Assembly (NCBI GenBank): GCA_003576975.1
Contig: QEVD01000020.1
Coordinates: 1 to 62,339 of the forward strand
DNA from: Candidatus Zhuqueibacterota bacterium
GTDB taxonomy: Bacteria; Zhuqueibacterota; Zhuqueibacteria; Zhuqueibacterales; Zhuqueibacteraceae
DNA length: 62,339 nt
Direction of reading: 5' to 3'
The position numbers were made by a program, and so were the translations under genes. The notes beneath the pieces were generated by a model. The model was not told the origin of the DNA. It searched no databases and saw only the letters and a program-made list of their open reading frames with translations. This document shows positions 36,262 to 47,000 of the stretch, piece by piece. The stretch's first letter is position 1; every line of letters begins with the position of its first letter.

Positions 36262-37788
36262 TTAATGTTCGTGTCCATGGCCAACCGGCACTGAAGTCGA
36301 AAGCGAGGCAAGGCGTACTTGATAACCGCCGATGGTAACGACGCGCTCGCCTTTGGCAATGCCGCTGAGAATTTGCGTGAAGCCTACGTCATTGATTCCG
36401 GTATGCAACGCACGCTTGGCAAACGCTTCGCCCTCGATGTGGACATACGTGACCGGCGTGCCGTTGTCGTCAAAAATCGCATTCGTCGGAATCGCCAGCG
36501 TTTCTTCAACTTCGCTCGTTTGCACAGCAACTTCGGCGAACATGCCGATCTTAAATTTGTCGTCGGGATTGTCGATCTCGAAAATGGTTGGAACGGTGCG
36601 TGATTTTTCGTCAACCGTGCTGCCGGTCGAAATCAATCTGCCGTTGAGCTGGTCAACGCGAAATTCTTGCTCGTAGCCTTCGACTTTGAAGGAAGCGCCG
36701 GTGGCCGCTTGCACACGCGCAAGGAGCGCCAGTGGTATATTCGCCTTAAGCCAAACGCGCTTGGGATTGGAAATGGTAAAAAGCTTTGTGCCGGTCTCAA
36801 CGGTCTCGCCAAGATGAAAATGAATTTCTTCGATGATGCCCGCAATCGGCGCTTTGAGATGAAAATGCGGGGTATTGTTGCTGCCGTCTTCAGCACTACC
36901 GAAATCGACTTGCTGCGCGATGACGTCGTAGCCGGCGCGCTTAGCTTCGAATCGCAATTTTGCTTCATCGAGCCGCCTCTGGGAAATCGCCTGTTTCTCG
37001 AAGAGTCGTTGCGCGCGCTCGAATTCCGCTTTGGCAAGCAGATATTCATTGCGAACGTTATTGAGACCGGCTTCCGTGTTGGCGGGCGGCGAGATCACAG
37101 CAAGCACGGCGCCCTTTTGCACCCACGCGCCAACCGAAGGCAGATTGGCGTTTTGATCGGCGAGAATAACACCATTCACCAACGCGGGAACTTCGGCATG
37201 CCATTGCGCCTTTGGCAAAATTTCACCGACGGCTTTTACCGAGCCGGAGAGCTTGCGTTTCTGCGCCGGTTCCGTGCGGAAATCAATTTTCCATTGCTGC
37301 TCTTTGAGAAACGTGATTAGTTCTTCTCCTGTTGCGGTTTCTTCTTCATGTGGGATGGCGGCCTCGTCAGCAAAGACACGTACATTCGGCACGTGAATGG
37401 TATCAGCAACCTGCTGTCCTTCGAGTCGCAATTCCATATCATAAACACCGGCATCGGAAAATTTAACGACCGGCCGGAAGATGCCTGGATGGCTCGGCGA
37501 TTCCGCGACGAAGGTAATTTCACCGCCGGCGGCATTTTTAAAAACGCAAGTGAGGCGGCCTTGCGTCACCGCTTTGAAATCTTTCATATCGGAAAGATGC
37601 ACGGCGAATGCCGCCTCTTGTCCAACGATGAGCGCCGGATACTCCATGAACAACTCGGACTTCTCCGTCCACAACGTGACGGAGGTGCCTTCATGCTCGT
37701 GCTCGGCTGTGGCCTCGTTTCGTGTTTGACAGCCGAGGCAAAAGGCAGAGAGCAAAAGGCAAAAAGAAAAAAATGAAGAGCGTAACAT
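36262..37788 (-). CDS. RND efflux periplasmic adaptor (CusB-like) lipoprotein
   Basis: A 508-residue membrane-fusion protein linking the RND pump with the outer-membrane channel. The N-terminus FCLLLSAFCLGCQT is a lipoprotein signal with lipobox ending FCLGC. An extra domain of about 130 residues follows (TLWTEKSELFMEYPALIVGQEAAFAVHLSDMKDFKAV), as seen in some CusB/CzcB-type proteins. Then come the barrel-sandwich (AEVPALVNGVILADQNANLPSVGAWVQKGAVLAVI), the helical hairpin (LLAKAEFERAQRLFEKQAISQRRLDEAKLRFE) and the beta-barrel (RVWLKANIPLALLARV). HEHEG near the start and GHGHEH at the end are possible metal-binding sites. It lies 21 nt before the pump gene. Confidence 0.88.
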   Translation of the reverse strand: MLRSSFFSFCLLLSAFCLGCQTRNEATAEHEHEGTSVTLWTEKSELFMEYPALIVGQEAAFAVHLSDMKDFKAVTQGRLTCVFKNAAGGEITFVAESPSHPGIFRPVVKFSDAGVYDMELRLEGQQVADTIHVPNVRVFADEAAIPHEEETATGEELITFLKEQQWKIDFRTEPAQKRKLSGSVKAVGEILPKAQWHAEVPALVNGVILADQNANLPSVGAWVQKGAVLAVISPPANTEAGLNNVRNEYLLAKAEFERAQRLFEKQAISQRRLDEAKLRFEAKRAGYDVIAQQVDFGSAEDGSNNTPHFHLKAPIAGIIEEIHFHLGETVETGTKLFTISNPKRVWLKANIPLALLARVQAATGASFKVEGYEQEFRVDQLNGRLISTGSTVDEKSRTVPTIFEIDNPDDKFKIGMFAEVAVQTSEVEETLAIPTNAIFDDNGTPVTYVHIEGEAFAKRALHTGINDVGFTQILSGIAKGERVVTIGGYQVRLASLSTSVPVGHGHEH

Positions 37789-37800
37789 GATTTTCTCCGT

Positions 37801-39096
37801 TTAAAAATTCGCCATAGAAGTCGCAGCAGCTTTCTCCAGGTCGAAGATGCTGAGTTGATATTGCAACAATAAATCAAAGTGGGTTTGAAAAGCTTCACTG
37901 TAAGCGCGGACGCCGTCGAGCAGCTCGACCAGCGACATTTCGCCCTCGGCATACGAGAATTGTGCGATCTGCAACATCGACTCCGGTAGTTCGGCGGTGC
38001 GCGCTTCCAACAATTCACGATAGAGGCGATAGTGGTCGTGAGCTTGCCGTACTTCCAGCGCGACTTGTTTTTCCAGCAACTCTGTTGCAGTGATTTGTTG
38101 CTCATAAGCGGCGCGGGCGCTGCGCACTGCGCCTTGATTGCGGTCGAAGAGGGGAAAACCGAGATTGACCTGAATCACCGCGCCTTCGAAATCATCCACC
38201 TGCTTTTTGTAACCGGCAGAAACGCTGGCGTCCGGCAAACGCTGCCATTTGGCCGCGCTCAATGCCGCTTGTTTGCTGCGCGCTATGGCGCGCGTTGCTT
38301 GTAGATCTGGACGATTTTGCATCGCGTGTGCGAGCAGATTTTCAAAATTTATTTCGGGCATCGGCGAAGTCGGACTTTCGCCCGCGAACACTATATGTTG
38401 AAAGCTGCCGTTGCGAAAGTCCGACTTCACTTCGACTGGCTCAAACTGCATCTCGCTTTGCGTCGGGTCGAGCAGAAAAGCCAGTCGTCGCCGGCTGTTG
38501 ATGAATTCCGCCTGCGCTTCGCCGGCGGCCTTTTGGTAGTGTTGATGTTCGAGCGCGATGCGCTGCTGTTCGTAACCGGAGATGTCGCCATCGGTCAAAC
38601 GGATATTGCCGGCAGTCGCGGCCTGCTTGAAGACGGCGGCTGCTTTATGCCAAGCTTCGTAACTTTGGGCGGCGTAATAGCATTCGACAAACGCTTTTTG
38701 CACTTCAAATTTGACCAAGCGTTGTAGGTTGGCAAGCGTAATATTCTCTGCTTCAACCTGCGCGCTTGCCGCATCAACTTGCGGCCAACGGTTCCAAAGA
38801 AAATTCAGCGGCAAACCGGCGGAGAAAATTTCTTCACCGCCTTTCTGTCCGTGGAGATCGAGGTCTTCCTTGTAATAAGAAAGCACCGGATTGGGCAAAA
38901 GGCCGGCAGTGGTTTTGTTTCCCAACGCTTGCTCGATTTTATAACGCTGAATTTGCAGCGCCGGATAATTTTCCAGCGCGCGCTCGAGGGCTTGTTGCAG
39001 CGTTAATGTTTGCGCCGGCTTCAGCTCTTGCGATATTACCATGCTCGAAAATCCAAACAAGAAAAGAAGCCAAGCGGCGAATTGAATATGTTTCAA
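37801..39096 (-). CDS. TolC-family outer-membrane efflux protein (CusC/CzcC-like)
   Basis: A 431-residue outer-membrane channel. A signal peptide (FAAWLLFLFGFSSMVISQE) is followed by LTLQQALERALENYPALQIQRYKIEQA, the standard opening of OEP proteins, and two repeats of the long-helix/strand unit. The second starts at FENLLAHAMQNRPDLQATRAIARSKQAAL. SYAEGEMSLVELLDGVRAYSEAF near the end is the conserved TolC ending. It sits 12 nt before the adaptor gene and 114 nt after the His-rich secreted protein gene. It gives the outer-membrane exit for the metal pump. Confidence 0.9.
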   Translation of the reverse strand: MKHIQFAAWLLFLFGFSSMVISQELKPAQTLTLQQALERALENYPALQIQRYKIEQALGNKTTAGLLPNPVLSYYKEDLDLHGQKGGEEIFSAGLPLNFLWNRWPQVDAASAQVEAENITLANLQRLVKFEVQKAFVECYYAAQSYEAWHKAAAVFKQAATAGNIRLTDGDISGYEQQRIALEHQHYQKAAGEAQAEFINSRRRLAFLLDPTQSEMQFEPVEVKSDFRNGSFQHIVFAGESPTSPMPEINFENLLAHAMQNRPDLQATRAIARSKQAALSAAKWQRLPDASVSAGYKKQVDDFEGAVIQVNLGFPLFDRNQGAVRSARAAYEQQITATELLEKQVALEVRQAHDHYRLYRELLEARTAELPESMLQIAQFSYAEGEMSLVELLDGVRAYSEAFQTHFDLLLQYQLSIFDLEKAAATSMANF

Positions 39097-39210
39097 GACG
39101 AAATCCTCCGCTTGTTTGCACTTTAGAAAAAGAGAGGGTATATCCCGATGATCTCTTGCGAGATTCGGTCAAGTCAAATCGGAAAAAGATAAAAATAGAG
39201 GAGAGCAAGG

Positions 39211-39702
39211 TCAGGCAAGCGGAGGCGAAAGCCCTGTAGCAGTTAGAGCGAAATAATCTCGAGCGGTTTGAATGGGTGGGAGTTTGAGGACAGTTTTGAC
39301 GACAGAATTTTGGGCAGAATTTTCAACAACGGGCGCAACAAAGGAATCAATCTGCTGCACAAATTTACCGGGAGTGAAAACTTGACCGAAATGCGCCGGG
39401 ATCGCGGCTTGCATCTTCTCGAATAGTGGTGCGTCTCCGAGAAGATGCAAAGACCCTCGTGAATCGTGGTGATCTTGCTCAAATTTCTGTACATGCGAAG
39501 CTAACGCCGAAACATGTGAATGATAGGCACTGCCTTTCATCTCGGCATGGTCATGATCGGGATGCTGATGAAACCATAACGAGAAAAAGCACGTAGCGAG
39601 ATAGGCGCTAACCAATGCACTGATCGTCAGGTTTTTGCTATTTTGTCGAAAGAAGAGAATCATCATTTTTAATATAGTAATTTTACTTCGGAAAACCAGC
39701 AT
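39211..39702 (-). CDS. Small His-rich secreted or membrane protein at the head of efflux operon 1
   Basis: A 163-residue protein (a start at the later ATG pair, MMILFFRQN, would remove 12 residues). After a hydrophobic helix (LTISALVSAYLATCFFSLW) comes HQHPDHDHAEMKGSAYHSH, rich in His and Asp and suited to bind metal in the periplasm. The C-terminal part (QNSVVKTVLKLPPIQTARDYFALTATGLSPPLA) is not recognised. It is the first gene of the operon, the same place as the Cys-rich small protein of operon 2. A periplasmic metal-binding or sensing role, as for CzcI-like proteins, is inference. Confidence 0.65.
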   Translation of the reverse strand: MLVFRSKITILKMMILFFRQNSKNLTISALVSAYLATCFFSLWFHQHPDHDHAEMKGSAYHSHVSALASHVQKFEQDHHDSRGSLHLLGDAPLFEKMQAAIPAHFGQVFTPGKFVQQIDSFVAPVVENSAQNSVVKTVLKLPPIQTARDYFALTATGLSPPLA

Positions 39703-39705
39703 TTC

Positions 39706-40247
<542 letters not shown>

Positions 40248-40268
40248 GATTCCGCTTCCTTTAAGAAA

Positions 40269-41387
40269 TTATAATCCAACGGCGAGCTGCACGGTAACGA
40301 TGCGTTGGCCATCTTTGTTTTGATGATCAACAAACGTGTAATCCAAACTTATCTTGCCGTTGTGGCCTTTAAGATAGTAATTGAGGCCACCGCTGAAAAA
40401 ATTGGTATCGCTCTTTTGGTCGACCGCCGCGGTTTCGTAGCGCATGTAAGGTTGGACCCGGCCCGCGCCGATTGGGGCCGGCAGATAATAGCCGGCATGA
40501 AGGTAGAAAATTTCGGCATCGTCGCCAGCAGCAAGCTGCGAGAAATTGTGCGTCTGAGTATTGTTCCGGATGTGGATGTAGGCCGACTCCATCGTGACGG
40601 CGCCCGTGGCCAGCGGATGGTCAAAGAACGCATCAGCCGTCCAGACCAAATTGTCCTGTCCCGTTTGATTGTTCAAAGTTAAATCACTTTGGTTGTCCAT
40701 ACCAAAACCCAAACTTAAAACCTTTTTCTGGCCGAGATAGGTGCCCTGGTTGAACCACTCTTTCTCCGGTTCCAGTAAATTGATCGCCATCCTGCCGGCA
40801 AAGCGCAGATGGTCTTTGGGATTGCTGTTTTCCTCCACTCCCTCCGAAACCATCAGGCGGTATTGGATGCGGCCGCCCAACGGATTGCCCCAGAAAGTCA
40901 CGCCGTCGTCCCGTCCCACTTTGCTGGCATAAAAAATAGTGCCACGCACGCCGCCCTGAAAAAAGGATAGGTCGGTGGTCAACAGCGCCTTGGTGGAGGT
41001 GGTGCCGTAATTGCGCGTGAGAGGAACGTACATGCGCCCGACCTGAATCTTAAAAGCCCCGCTCAGATGCCAGGTGGCCCATGCGTCCCGAAAAGCCAAA
41101 CCGCTGCCCAGTCCCAGCGATGGATTGTCCAAGCCATCCTGACCGTAGCGATCAACCGCAATGTGGGTGAAAAAACTCAGATAAGTGGCCGGTTGACCTT
41201 TTACAGAGAAATAGGCTCTTCGGGCCATGAAGTCGTTAAGCCCATTGCCGTTCTTGCCGTTTTCCACATACTGATACCAGAACTGGGCCCAAAAGCCGAT
41301 CTCGACTTTTTCTTGAGAGACAGCGTCTTGCCAAAAAGCAAAACTCAAAACAGAAATTAGAAGCAAAAATGAAGCAGGCTTTTTCAT
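40269..41387 (-). CDS. Porin-like outer-membrane barrel protein
   Basis: About 372 residues from the ATG at 41387, which directly precedes a signal peptide (KKPASFLLLISVLSFAFWQDAVSQ). The mature part is a sequence of amphipathic strands (EIGFWAQFWYQYVENG, RRAYFSVKGQPATYLSFFTHIAVDRYG, FKIQVGRMYVPLTRNYG) and ends in GQRIVTVQLAVGL. It resembles phosphate-selective porin O/P-type barrels. It may let a sulfur oxyanion or other small anion pass, by the context of the operon; the substrate is not known. Confidence 0.75.
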   Translation of the reverse strand: MKKPASFLLLISVLSFAFWQDAVSQEKVEIGFWAQFWYQYVENGKNGNGLNDFMARRAYFSVKGQPATYLSFFTHIAVDRYGQDGLDNPSLGLGSGLAFRDAWATWHLSGAFKIQVGRMYVPLTRNYGTTSTKALLTTDLSFFQGGVRGTIFYASKVGRDDGVTFWGNPLGGRIQYRLMVSEGVEENSNPKDHLRFAGRMAINLLEPEKEWFNQGTYLGQKKVLSLGFGMDNQSDLTLNNQTGQDNLVWTADAFFDHPLATGAVTMESAYIHIRNNTQTHNFSQLAAGDDAEIFYLHAGYYLPAPIGAGRVQPYMRYETAAVDQKSDTNFFSGGLNYYLKGHNGKISLDYTFVDHQNKDGQRIVTVQLAVGL

Positions 41388-41432
41388 TTTGAGTAAGCCT
41401 TCCTTTTCATCGACCAATGTCGTAGGTCATAA

Positions 41433-42251
41433 TTACTTTCTATTACCGATGGTCGGCATCCACTTGTAGAATGGATAGAACAGCCGCCCAATTAGATGGC
41501 GCGGAAAACTTTCCATTCCTGCAAATCCCAAACGTTCCGGCTGGCCTTTCTCCGGCAGATAAGCCGTGCCAAAGAGCCAATCCCACACGCTCAACGTAAT
41601 GCCAAAATTCTGGCCGCCCTTGCCGCGAACCACTACATCGTGGTGCCAGACGTGCATCCTGGGAGAATTGAGAAGATATTTGAGCGGGCCCCAACTGATC
41701 GAGAGATTGGAATGATTAAGATGGCCGATGAGCGTGCCGATGATAGCGATGATGAAAATCACGTTGGTATCAACCCCAAGAACCACCAGCGGAAAATAGG
41801 AAATCGATTTGTAGATCACCGCTTCCATCCAGTGGAAACGCATGTTGCCGATCCAATCCAGCTCTTCGATGCTGTGGTGCAGCTTGTGGAATTCCCAAAG
41901 CCAGGAAACTCGGTGCAGCATGCGATGGATATTCCACTCGATGAAATCCTTGACGACGAAGAATACGGCGAATTGCAGCCACAGCGGTGTGCCTTGCATC
42001 AGAGCAAGGGATTCCGGAACCGGCAATCCAAGGTTATAGAGAAAAGTATTGAGAAGCTGAATGAGCTTACCGGAAACGATGGCGATGATCACCCCCACGT
42101 AATGGCCGTTGAATATCAACCAGAACACATCCTGCCAGAAGCCATTACGAAAAGCTTTTTGTTCCGGCCGCCAGGGTTTGAGGCGTTCCAGAACAAAGCA
42201 GAATGCTGAAATCGCAACCAGCCAAAAATAATATTGCACGTAGATGGGCAT
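41433..42251 (-). CDS. Fatty acid hydroxylase / sterol desaturase family protein
   Basis: About 272 residues from the ATG at 42251 (the frame opens earlier but through repeat DNA). The protein has several membrane helices and the diiron His motifs of the family: HRMLHRVSWLWEFHKLHHS, LIGHLNHSN and RMHVWHHD. Such enzymes hydroxylate or desaturate lipids with oxygen at the membrane. The link with the sulfur genes around it is unclear; similar proteins often occur near YeeE-like permeases only by annotation habit. The C-terminus ends FYPFYKWMPTIGNRK. Confidence 0.85.
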   Translation of the reverse strand: MPIYVQYYFWLVAISAFCFVLERLKPWRPEQKAFRNGFWQDVFWLIFNGHYVGVIIAIVSGKLIQLLNTFLYNLGLPVPESLALMQGTPLWLQFAVFFVVKDFIEWNIHRMLHRVSWLWEFHKLHHSIEELDWIGNMRFHWMEAVIYKSISYFPLVVLGVDTNVIFIIAIIGTLIGHLNHSNLSISWGPLKYLLNSPRMHVWHHDVVVRGKGGQNFGITLSVWDWLFGTAYLPEKGQPERLGFAGMESFPRHLIGRLFYPFYKWMPTIGNRK

Positions 42252-42269
42252 TTGATATTCTCCATTGAT

Positions 42270-42345
42270 TCGTGTAATGAGTGAAACGTAAGGCGTAAAA
42301 CGTAAGGCGCAACGTTTACGCATTACGTTTTACGTTTCACTCCCG
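42270..42345. repeat. Palindromic repeat with ACGTAA / TTACGT arms
   Basis: GTGAAACGTAA and GTAAAACGTAA on the left face TTACGTTTTAC and GTTTCAC on the right, giving an imperfect stem of about 18 bp around a loop of some 15 bases. It lies between the YeeE-like and hydroxylase genes and supplies the last codons (KRKT) of the YeeE-like frame, so insertion may have altered that C-terminus. Confidence 0.65.
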
Positions 42346-43219
42346 CCCATGCTCCGAGCACGGCAAAAATCGTGAACGCGATGCTGCCGAGCGAAAGCAG
42401 AGGAATACCGGTCAGGCCGTGGCCAACGGTGCAGCCTCCTGCCAGAGAGGCTGAAGCACCCAAGACAAAGCCGCCAGCAGCCAGTTTCCAGATTGCCGTT
42501 CCCGATATATTCGACCAACTGAATTGTCCATTGCGAGAAACCGATAGGTAGCCGCCGACTGGAATACCCAACACAAAAAAGAAATCCCAGCTCAAAGCGC
42601 CAAGTTTGCCAATGGCCAGCAGCTCGAGCGCGTCTTTATTGCCTGGCATAACCGCCATGCCGAAATATCGACCGGAAAGCGAGGAAGCCACCCATGCGAT
42701 TATGCCTATTGCGCCAACCCATAGTCCGGTTTTTCTCCAGTTCCAGCCTTTCTCGGGATTGGCGGGTGAATTCTTCAACAAGAAAAATAGGAGAACGACA
42801 GCAAAAGGTATGCTAATCCACCACAAAGGCAGATCCAACAAATTGGCGATGGTCATGGTTTCGATACGGCTATCGCTGCCAATGGATTGTATCAACGTGC
42901 GCAGGGGTTTCAACGCGCCGCTTTCGGTTGACGCATATCCAAGAATCAACCCAATAATGGCAACGAAAGCGCCGATACTGCCGCTGCCGAGTTTGTACCA
43001 GACACCACCCGCGCAGCCGCCGCCCCAATTCATGGCGAGACCAAAGAGAAATCCGCCCAGCGCTGCGCCGAGAGGGTAGAATGTGGGTACGGTGAATTTG
43101 ACGATGCCCAAAAGTTGCAAGAGTGGCAGCATCAGCATCTGCACGGCAATCGCCAGAAAATAAGCTTTGAATCGAGTGGCGTCCCTCCTGACCAGGAGGT
43201 TGCGAAAACCCGAATTCAT
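42323..43219 (-). CDS. YeeE/YedE family sulfur-compound permease
   Basis: A 298-residue membrane protein with about nine helices. FGLAMNWGGGCAGGVWYKLGSGS and GASASLAGGCTVGHGLTGIPLLSLGS hold the two conserved G-G-C motifs that form the thiosulfate or sulfur path in YeeE-type transporters. Half one and half two are homologous repeats, as usual. It follows the ArsR-rhodanese gene by 90 nt. The last four codons come from a palindromic repeat. The likely substrate is thiosulfate or a similar sulfur species. Confidence 0.85.
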   Translation of the reverse strand: MNSGFRNLLVRRDATRFKAYFLAIAVQMLMLPLLQLLGIVKFTVPTFYPLGAALGGFLFGLAMNWGGGCAGGVWYKLGSGSIGAFVAIIGLILGYASTESGALKPLRTLIQSIGSDSRIETMTIANLLDLPLWWISIPFAVVLLFFLLKNSPANPEKGWNWRKTGLWVGAIGIIAWVASSLSGRYFGMAVMPGNKDALELLAIGKLGALSWDFFFVLGIPVGGYLSVSRNGQFSWSNISGTAIWKLAAGGFVLGASASLAGGCTVGHGLTGIPLLSLGSIAFTIFAVLGAWAGVKRKT

Positions 43220-43309
43220 TCACAGATTACCGCGATGCGAGACGTAGCCAAAGGCCATGCCATTTGACAGGCCAAGCAAAAAATTGGTGATAAGATTTGT
43301 CACCGGCAT

Positions 43310-44014
43310 TCATCTCCGTGCTTTTATTTCTTTTTTATTTGGCATACGTCCATTCCCCATTTCAATCGCCAAGCCCGCCTGTTGCCATTCATAAACTCCA
43401 TCTTCCAAGCGTAGCGCCTTATAGCCGGCCCTTTTCAGTATGGCTACTGCTTCCGCGGCAAGCACACAATAGCGGCCACGGCAATAGGCCACGATCTCGC
43501 GGCGCTTCGAAAGTCTGTCAAGACCGCTTTTCAACTCGATTAGAGGCATTGATACGGCGCCTGGCAAATGCCCGTTTTCATATTCTTCAATCGGCCTGAC
43601 GTCGAACAAAACGATTTCGTTATTTTTGAGACGGCGTTGGAGTTCCGCGATCGAAACCGGCTCGATGGGATCCCTTTCCGCAAAGAATGATTTGGCCATT
43701 TCTTTGATTTCCGTTCTTCTCTTCTCGGCCAGCGTCTGCAAGGCTTTCCAACAGGCCAGCACCCCGTCATCAGCAAGAAGATAGATGACGCTCACGCCTT
43801 GCTTGCGGCTTCTGACGATTCCGGCGCTCTTCAACACCTGTAGGTGCCGTGAAGTGTTGGCGATGGTCATCGACACTTCGTGCGCCAGCGTTTCCACGCT
43901 GCGCTCGCCTTGCGCCAGGATGTCAATGATCTCGAGCCGCTTGGGGCTTGCGAACGCTTGCGCGATCACCGCAATTTCCTGAAAGACGAAATCTTTGAAT
44001 TCTCTTCCCTGCAT
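43310..44014 (-). CDS. ArsR-type regulator fused to a rhodanese domain
   Basis: A 234-residue fusion. Residues about 10-100 are a winged-helix ArsR domain (AFASPKRLEIIDILAQGERSVETLAHEVSMTIANTSRHLQVLKSAGIVRSRKQG). Residues about 125-220 are a rhodanese domain (NNEIVLFDVRPIEEYENGHLPGAVSMP) with the active-site loop CRGRYC, holding the catalytic Cys. A regulator that can carry a persulfide itself could sense sulfane sulfur and control the downstream YeeE, porin and DsrE genes. A good palindrome lies just upstream of its start. Confidence 0.9.
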   Translation of the reverse strand: MQGREFKDFVFQEIAVIAQAFASPKRLEIIDILAQGERSVETLAHEVSMTIANTSRHLQVLKSAGIVRSRKQGVSVIYLLADDGVLACWKALQTLAEKRRTEIKEMAKSFFAERDPIEPVSIAELQRRLKNNEIVLFDVRPIEEYENGHLPGAVSMPLIELKSGLDRLSKRREIVAYCRGRYCVLAAEAVAILKRAGYKALRLEDGVYEWQQAGLAIEMGNGRMPNKKEIKARR

Positions 44015-44028
44015 GCTTGATTCCTATA

Positions 44029-44046
44029 TTCAATTGTTTAATTGAA
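44029..44046. promoter_or_regulatory. Palindromic operator candidate for the ArsR-rhodanese regulator
   Basis: TTCAATTGTTTAATTGAA is a perfect inverted repeat of 7-base arms around GTTT, 15 bases upstream of the regulator's ATG. ArsR-type proteins bind AT-rich dyads of this size. The next bases (TTATAGAATAATTCTAG) include a second small dyad, AGAATAATTCT. Autoregulation is likely. Confidence 0.6.
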
Positions 44047-44069
44047 TTATAGAATAATTCTAGAAAAAG

Positions 44070-47000
44070 TCAAGAAGAAGAATTCTTTTTCTGCCGTGCT
44101 TCCATCCATTGATACACCGCCGGCAAAATGAACAGCGTTAGCAAAGTCGAAGTCACCAAGCCACCGATGACAACGGTTGCGAGCGGGCGCTGCACTTCCG
44201 CGCCGGTGCCGTGCGAGAGCGCCATCGGAATGAAGCCGAGCATCGCGACCAGCGCGGTCATCAATACCGGGCGCAATCTCTCTGAGGCGCCGCGCACGAC
44301 GGCGAGATGCACGGAAATGCCTTGCGCTCGCAGTTGATTCATGTAGGTCACCAGCACGACGCCGTTGAGCACCGCCACGCCGAAGAGGGCGATGAAGCCG
44401 ATGCTCGCGGAGACGCTGATGTGCAAGCCGCGAATCAACAGCGCGAAAATACCGCCACTGAGCGCGAAGGGCAGATTGGCAAGAATTAAAAGGGAATGGC
44501 GAAAATTGCCAAACGTGGTGTAGAGCAATGCGAAAATGATGAAGATGGAAAGCGGCAATACGACCATGAGCCGCCGCGTGGCGGATTGTTGATTCTCGAA
44601 TTGTCCGCCCCACGTGAGATAATAGCCGGAAGGCAGTTGCACTTCTGCGGCGATTCGGCGTTGCGCTTCGCCTACGAAACTGCCGATGTCGCGATTACGC
44701 ACGTTGCACTCAACGGCAATGCGGCGCTGGCCGAACTCGCGGCTCACTTGCACCGGCCCTTCTTCGGCGACGACGCGCGCGATTTGCGAGAGCGGAATGG
44801 CGCCGCCGCTGGGCAAATGCACGAGCGAGCGTTCTATGGGTGCGATGTCGTTGCGCTTGTTTTCGGGATAACGCACGACGACGGCAAAACGTTTATTGCC
44901 TTCGAAAATCTCCGACGCGACTTTGCCGCCGATGGCGATTTCGATGACTCCTTGCACGTCGGCGACGTTGAGACCATAACGCGCGATTGCCGCGCGATCA
45001 ACATAAATGTTGAGGTACGTTTGTCCGGCAATTTGTTCGACCGAGACATCTTCGGCGCCGGAGATTTCGCGCACGACATTGGCAATCGCATCAGCTTTTT
45101 GTTTGAGCAAACTGAGATCATCGCCGAAAAGTTTAATCGCGAGATCGGACTTGACGCCGGAGACCAGCTCATCGACGCGCATGGCAATCGGCTGCGTCAT
45201 GTTGTAATTGACGCCGGGAATCTGTTGCAGCTCATGCACCATTTTATCGACAAGCTCTTCTTTCGTTTCTGCCGTCTTCCATTCGCTGTGCGGCTTGAGC
45301 GTCACGTAAATGTCGCTGAGATTTACGCCCATCGGATCGGTTGCAATATCGGGACGACCGAGACGGCCCACGGCAAATTCAACTTCGGGAAATTGCATGA
45401 TGATTTTCTGCGCCTGCTTTTCGATCTCGATGGACTCGGTGAGGCTGATGCTCGGCATGCGAATCGGTTGCACTAAAATTGCACCTTCATCAAGTTCGGG
45501 AATGAACTCAGTACCGAGCAATGGCACGAGGGCGAACGAGCCGATCAGAATTGCCAATGCACCGATAAGCATTTTACCTTTGTGGTGCAGAGCTTTTTCC
45601 AGTGCCGGTGTGTAATATTTGTGCAACCAGCGCACCAGAAATACTTCTCGGTGTTTAATTTCTTTGGGCAAAATGAAACGCGCAGCAGCAGGCATGAACG
45701 TGAGCGCAAGAAACAGCGAACCGAGCAGCGCGAAACCGACGGTCATCGCCATCGGCGTGAACATTTTGCCTTCAATGCCTTGCAGCGTGAGAATGGGCAT
45801 GTAAACCGCGATGATGATGAGCACTCCGAAGAGCACGGGCCGCGCGACTTCTTTCGCCGCGCTTTCAATCACATGCCCGCGCTGTTCATCAGGGTTGGCA
45901 TGACTGAGTCGCCGCATGATATTTTCAACCATCACCACCGCGCCGTCGACGATCATGCCGAAATCAATCGCGCCGAGGCTCATGAGATTGGCGGTAAGGC
46001 CGCGCCACTTCATGCCGATGAAGGCGAACAGCATTGACAGCGGAATCACCGAAGCAACCAACAGCGCTGCGCGAATGTTGCCGAGAAAAACAAAGAGCAC
46101 GACGATGACCAGCACACCCCCTTCGAAAAGGTTGGTGCGCACCGTTTGAATGGTTTTCTCGACGAGGCCGGTTTGATCGTAGTACGGATGAATTTTCACA
46201 TGGCGCGGCAACGTTTTGTTGATCTCTTCAATTTTGGTTTTAACGCGCGCAATCACTTCGCGACTGTTTTCGCCTTTGAGCATCATCACAATCGCCGCCG
46301 CGACTTCGCCGCGGCCTTGCATCACCACCGCGCCTTGCCGCACTTCCGCGCCGGTGGTGACTTCGGCGACGTTCTTCACATAAATCGGCGTGCCGTTCAT
46401 GGTTTTGACGACGATGTTTTCCAAATCGCTCATCGTCTGCGCGCGCCCGATGCCGCGAATGATGTATTGCTCCGAAGCATGCTCGATAAAATTGCCACCG
46501 ACCACGCTATTGTTATTCTCGATTGCTTCAAACACATCGGCAAGTGTGAGTTCATAACTCAAAAGCTTTTCCGGTGAAACTAAAATTTGATATTGCTTCA
46601 CCAAACCGCCGAAGCTGTTGACTTCAGTGACGCCCGCGACGGTGCGCAGTTGCGGCTTGATCGCCCAATCTTGCAAACTGCGCAGTTCCATCAAATCGAG
46701 GCTGTCGCTTTCGAGAAAGTATTGATAGATTTCGCCCATGCCCGTCGTCACGGGACCCATCTCCGGCTCCGGCATGTTGGGAGGCAGCGCTTCGCGCGCG
46801 CTTTGCAAACGTTCGAGCACGAGCTGGCGCGCGAAGTAAATATCAACGTCATCTTCGAACACGACGGTAATGACGCTCAAGCCGAATTTGGAAATCGAGC
46901 GCACTTCGGTGAGTTGCGGCAAGCCGTTCATCGCCACTTCAATTGGAAACGTGACGAGTTGCTCGACTTCCACCGGCGAGAGGCCAGGCGCCTCGGCGAG

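Noticed and set aside
46100-46400. tRNA or other structured RNA search in the metal region and elsewhere
   Set aside because: I saw no cloverleaf with a TTCGA-type arm, no rRNA segments and no riboswitch consensus that I could support in the window.
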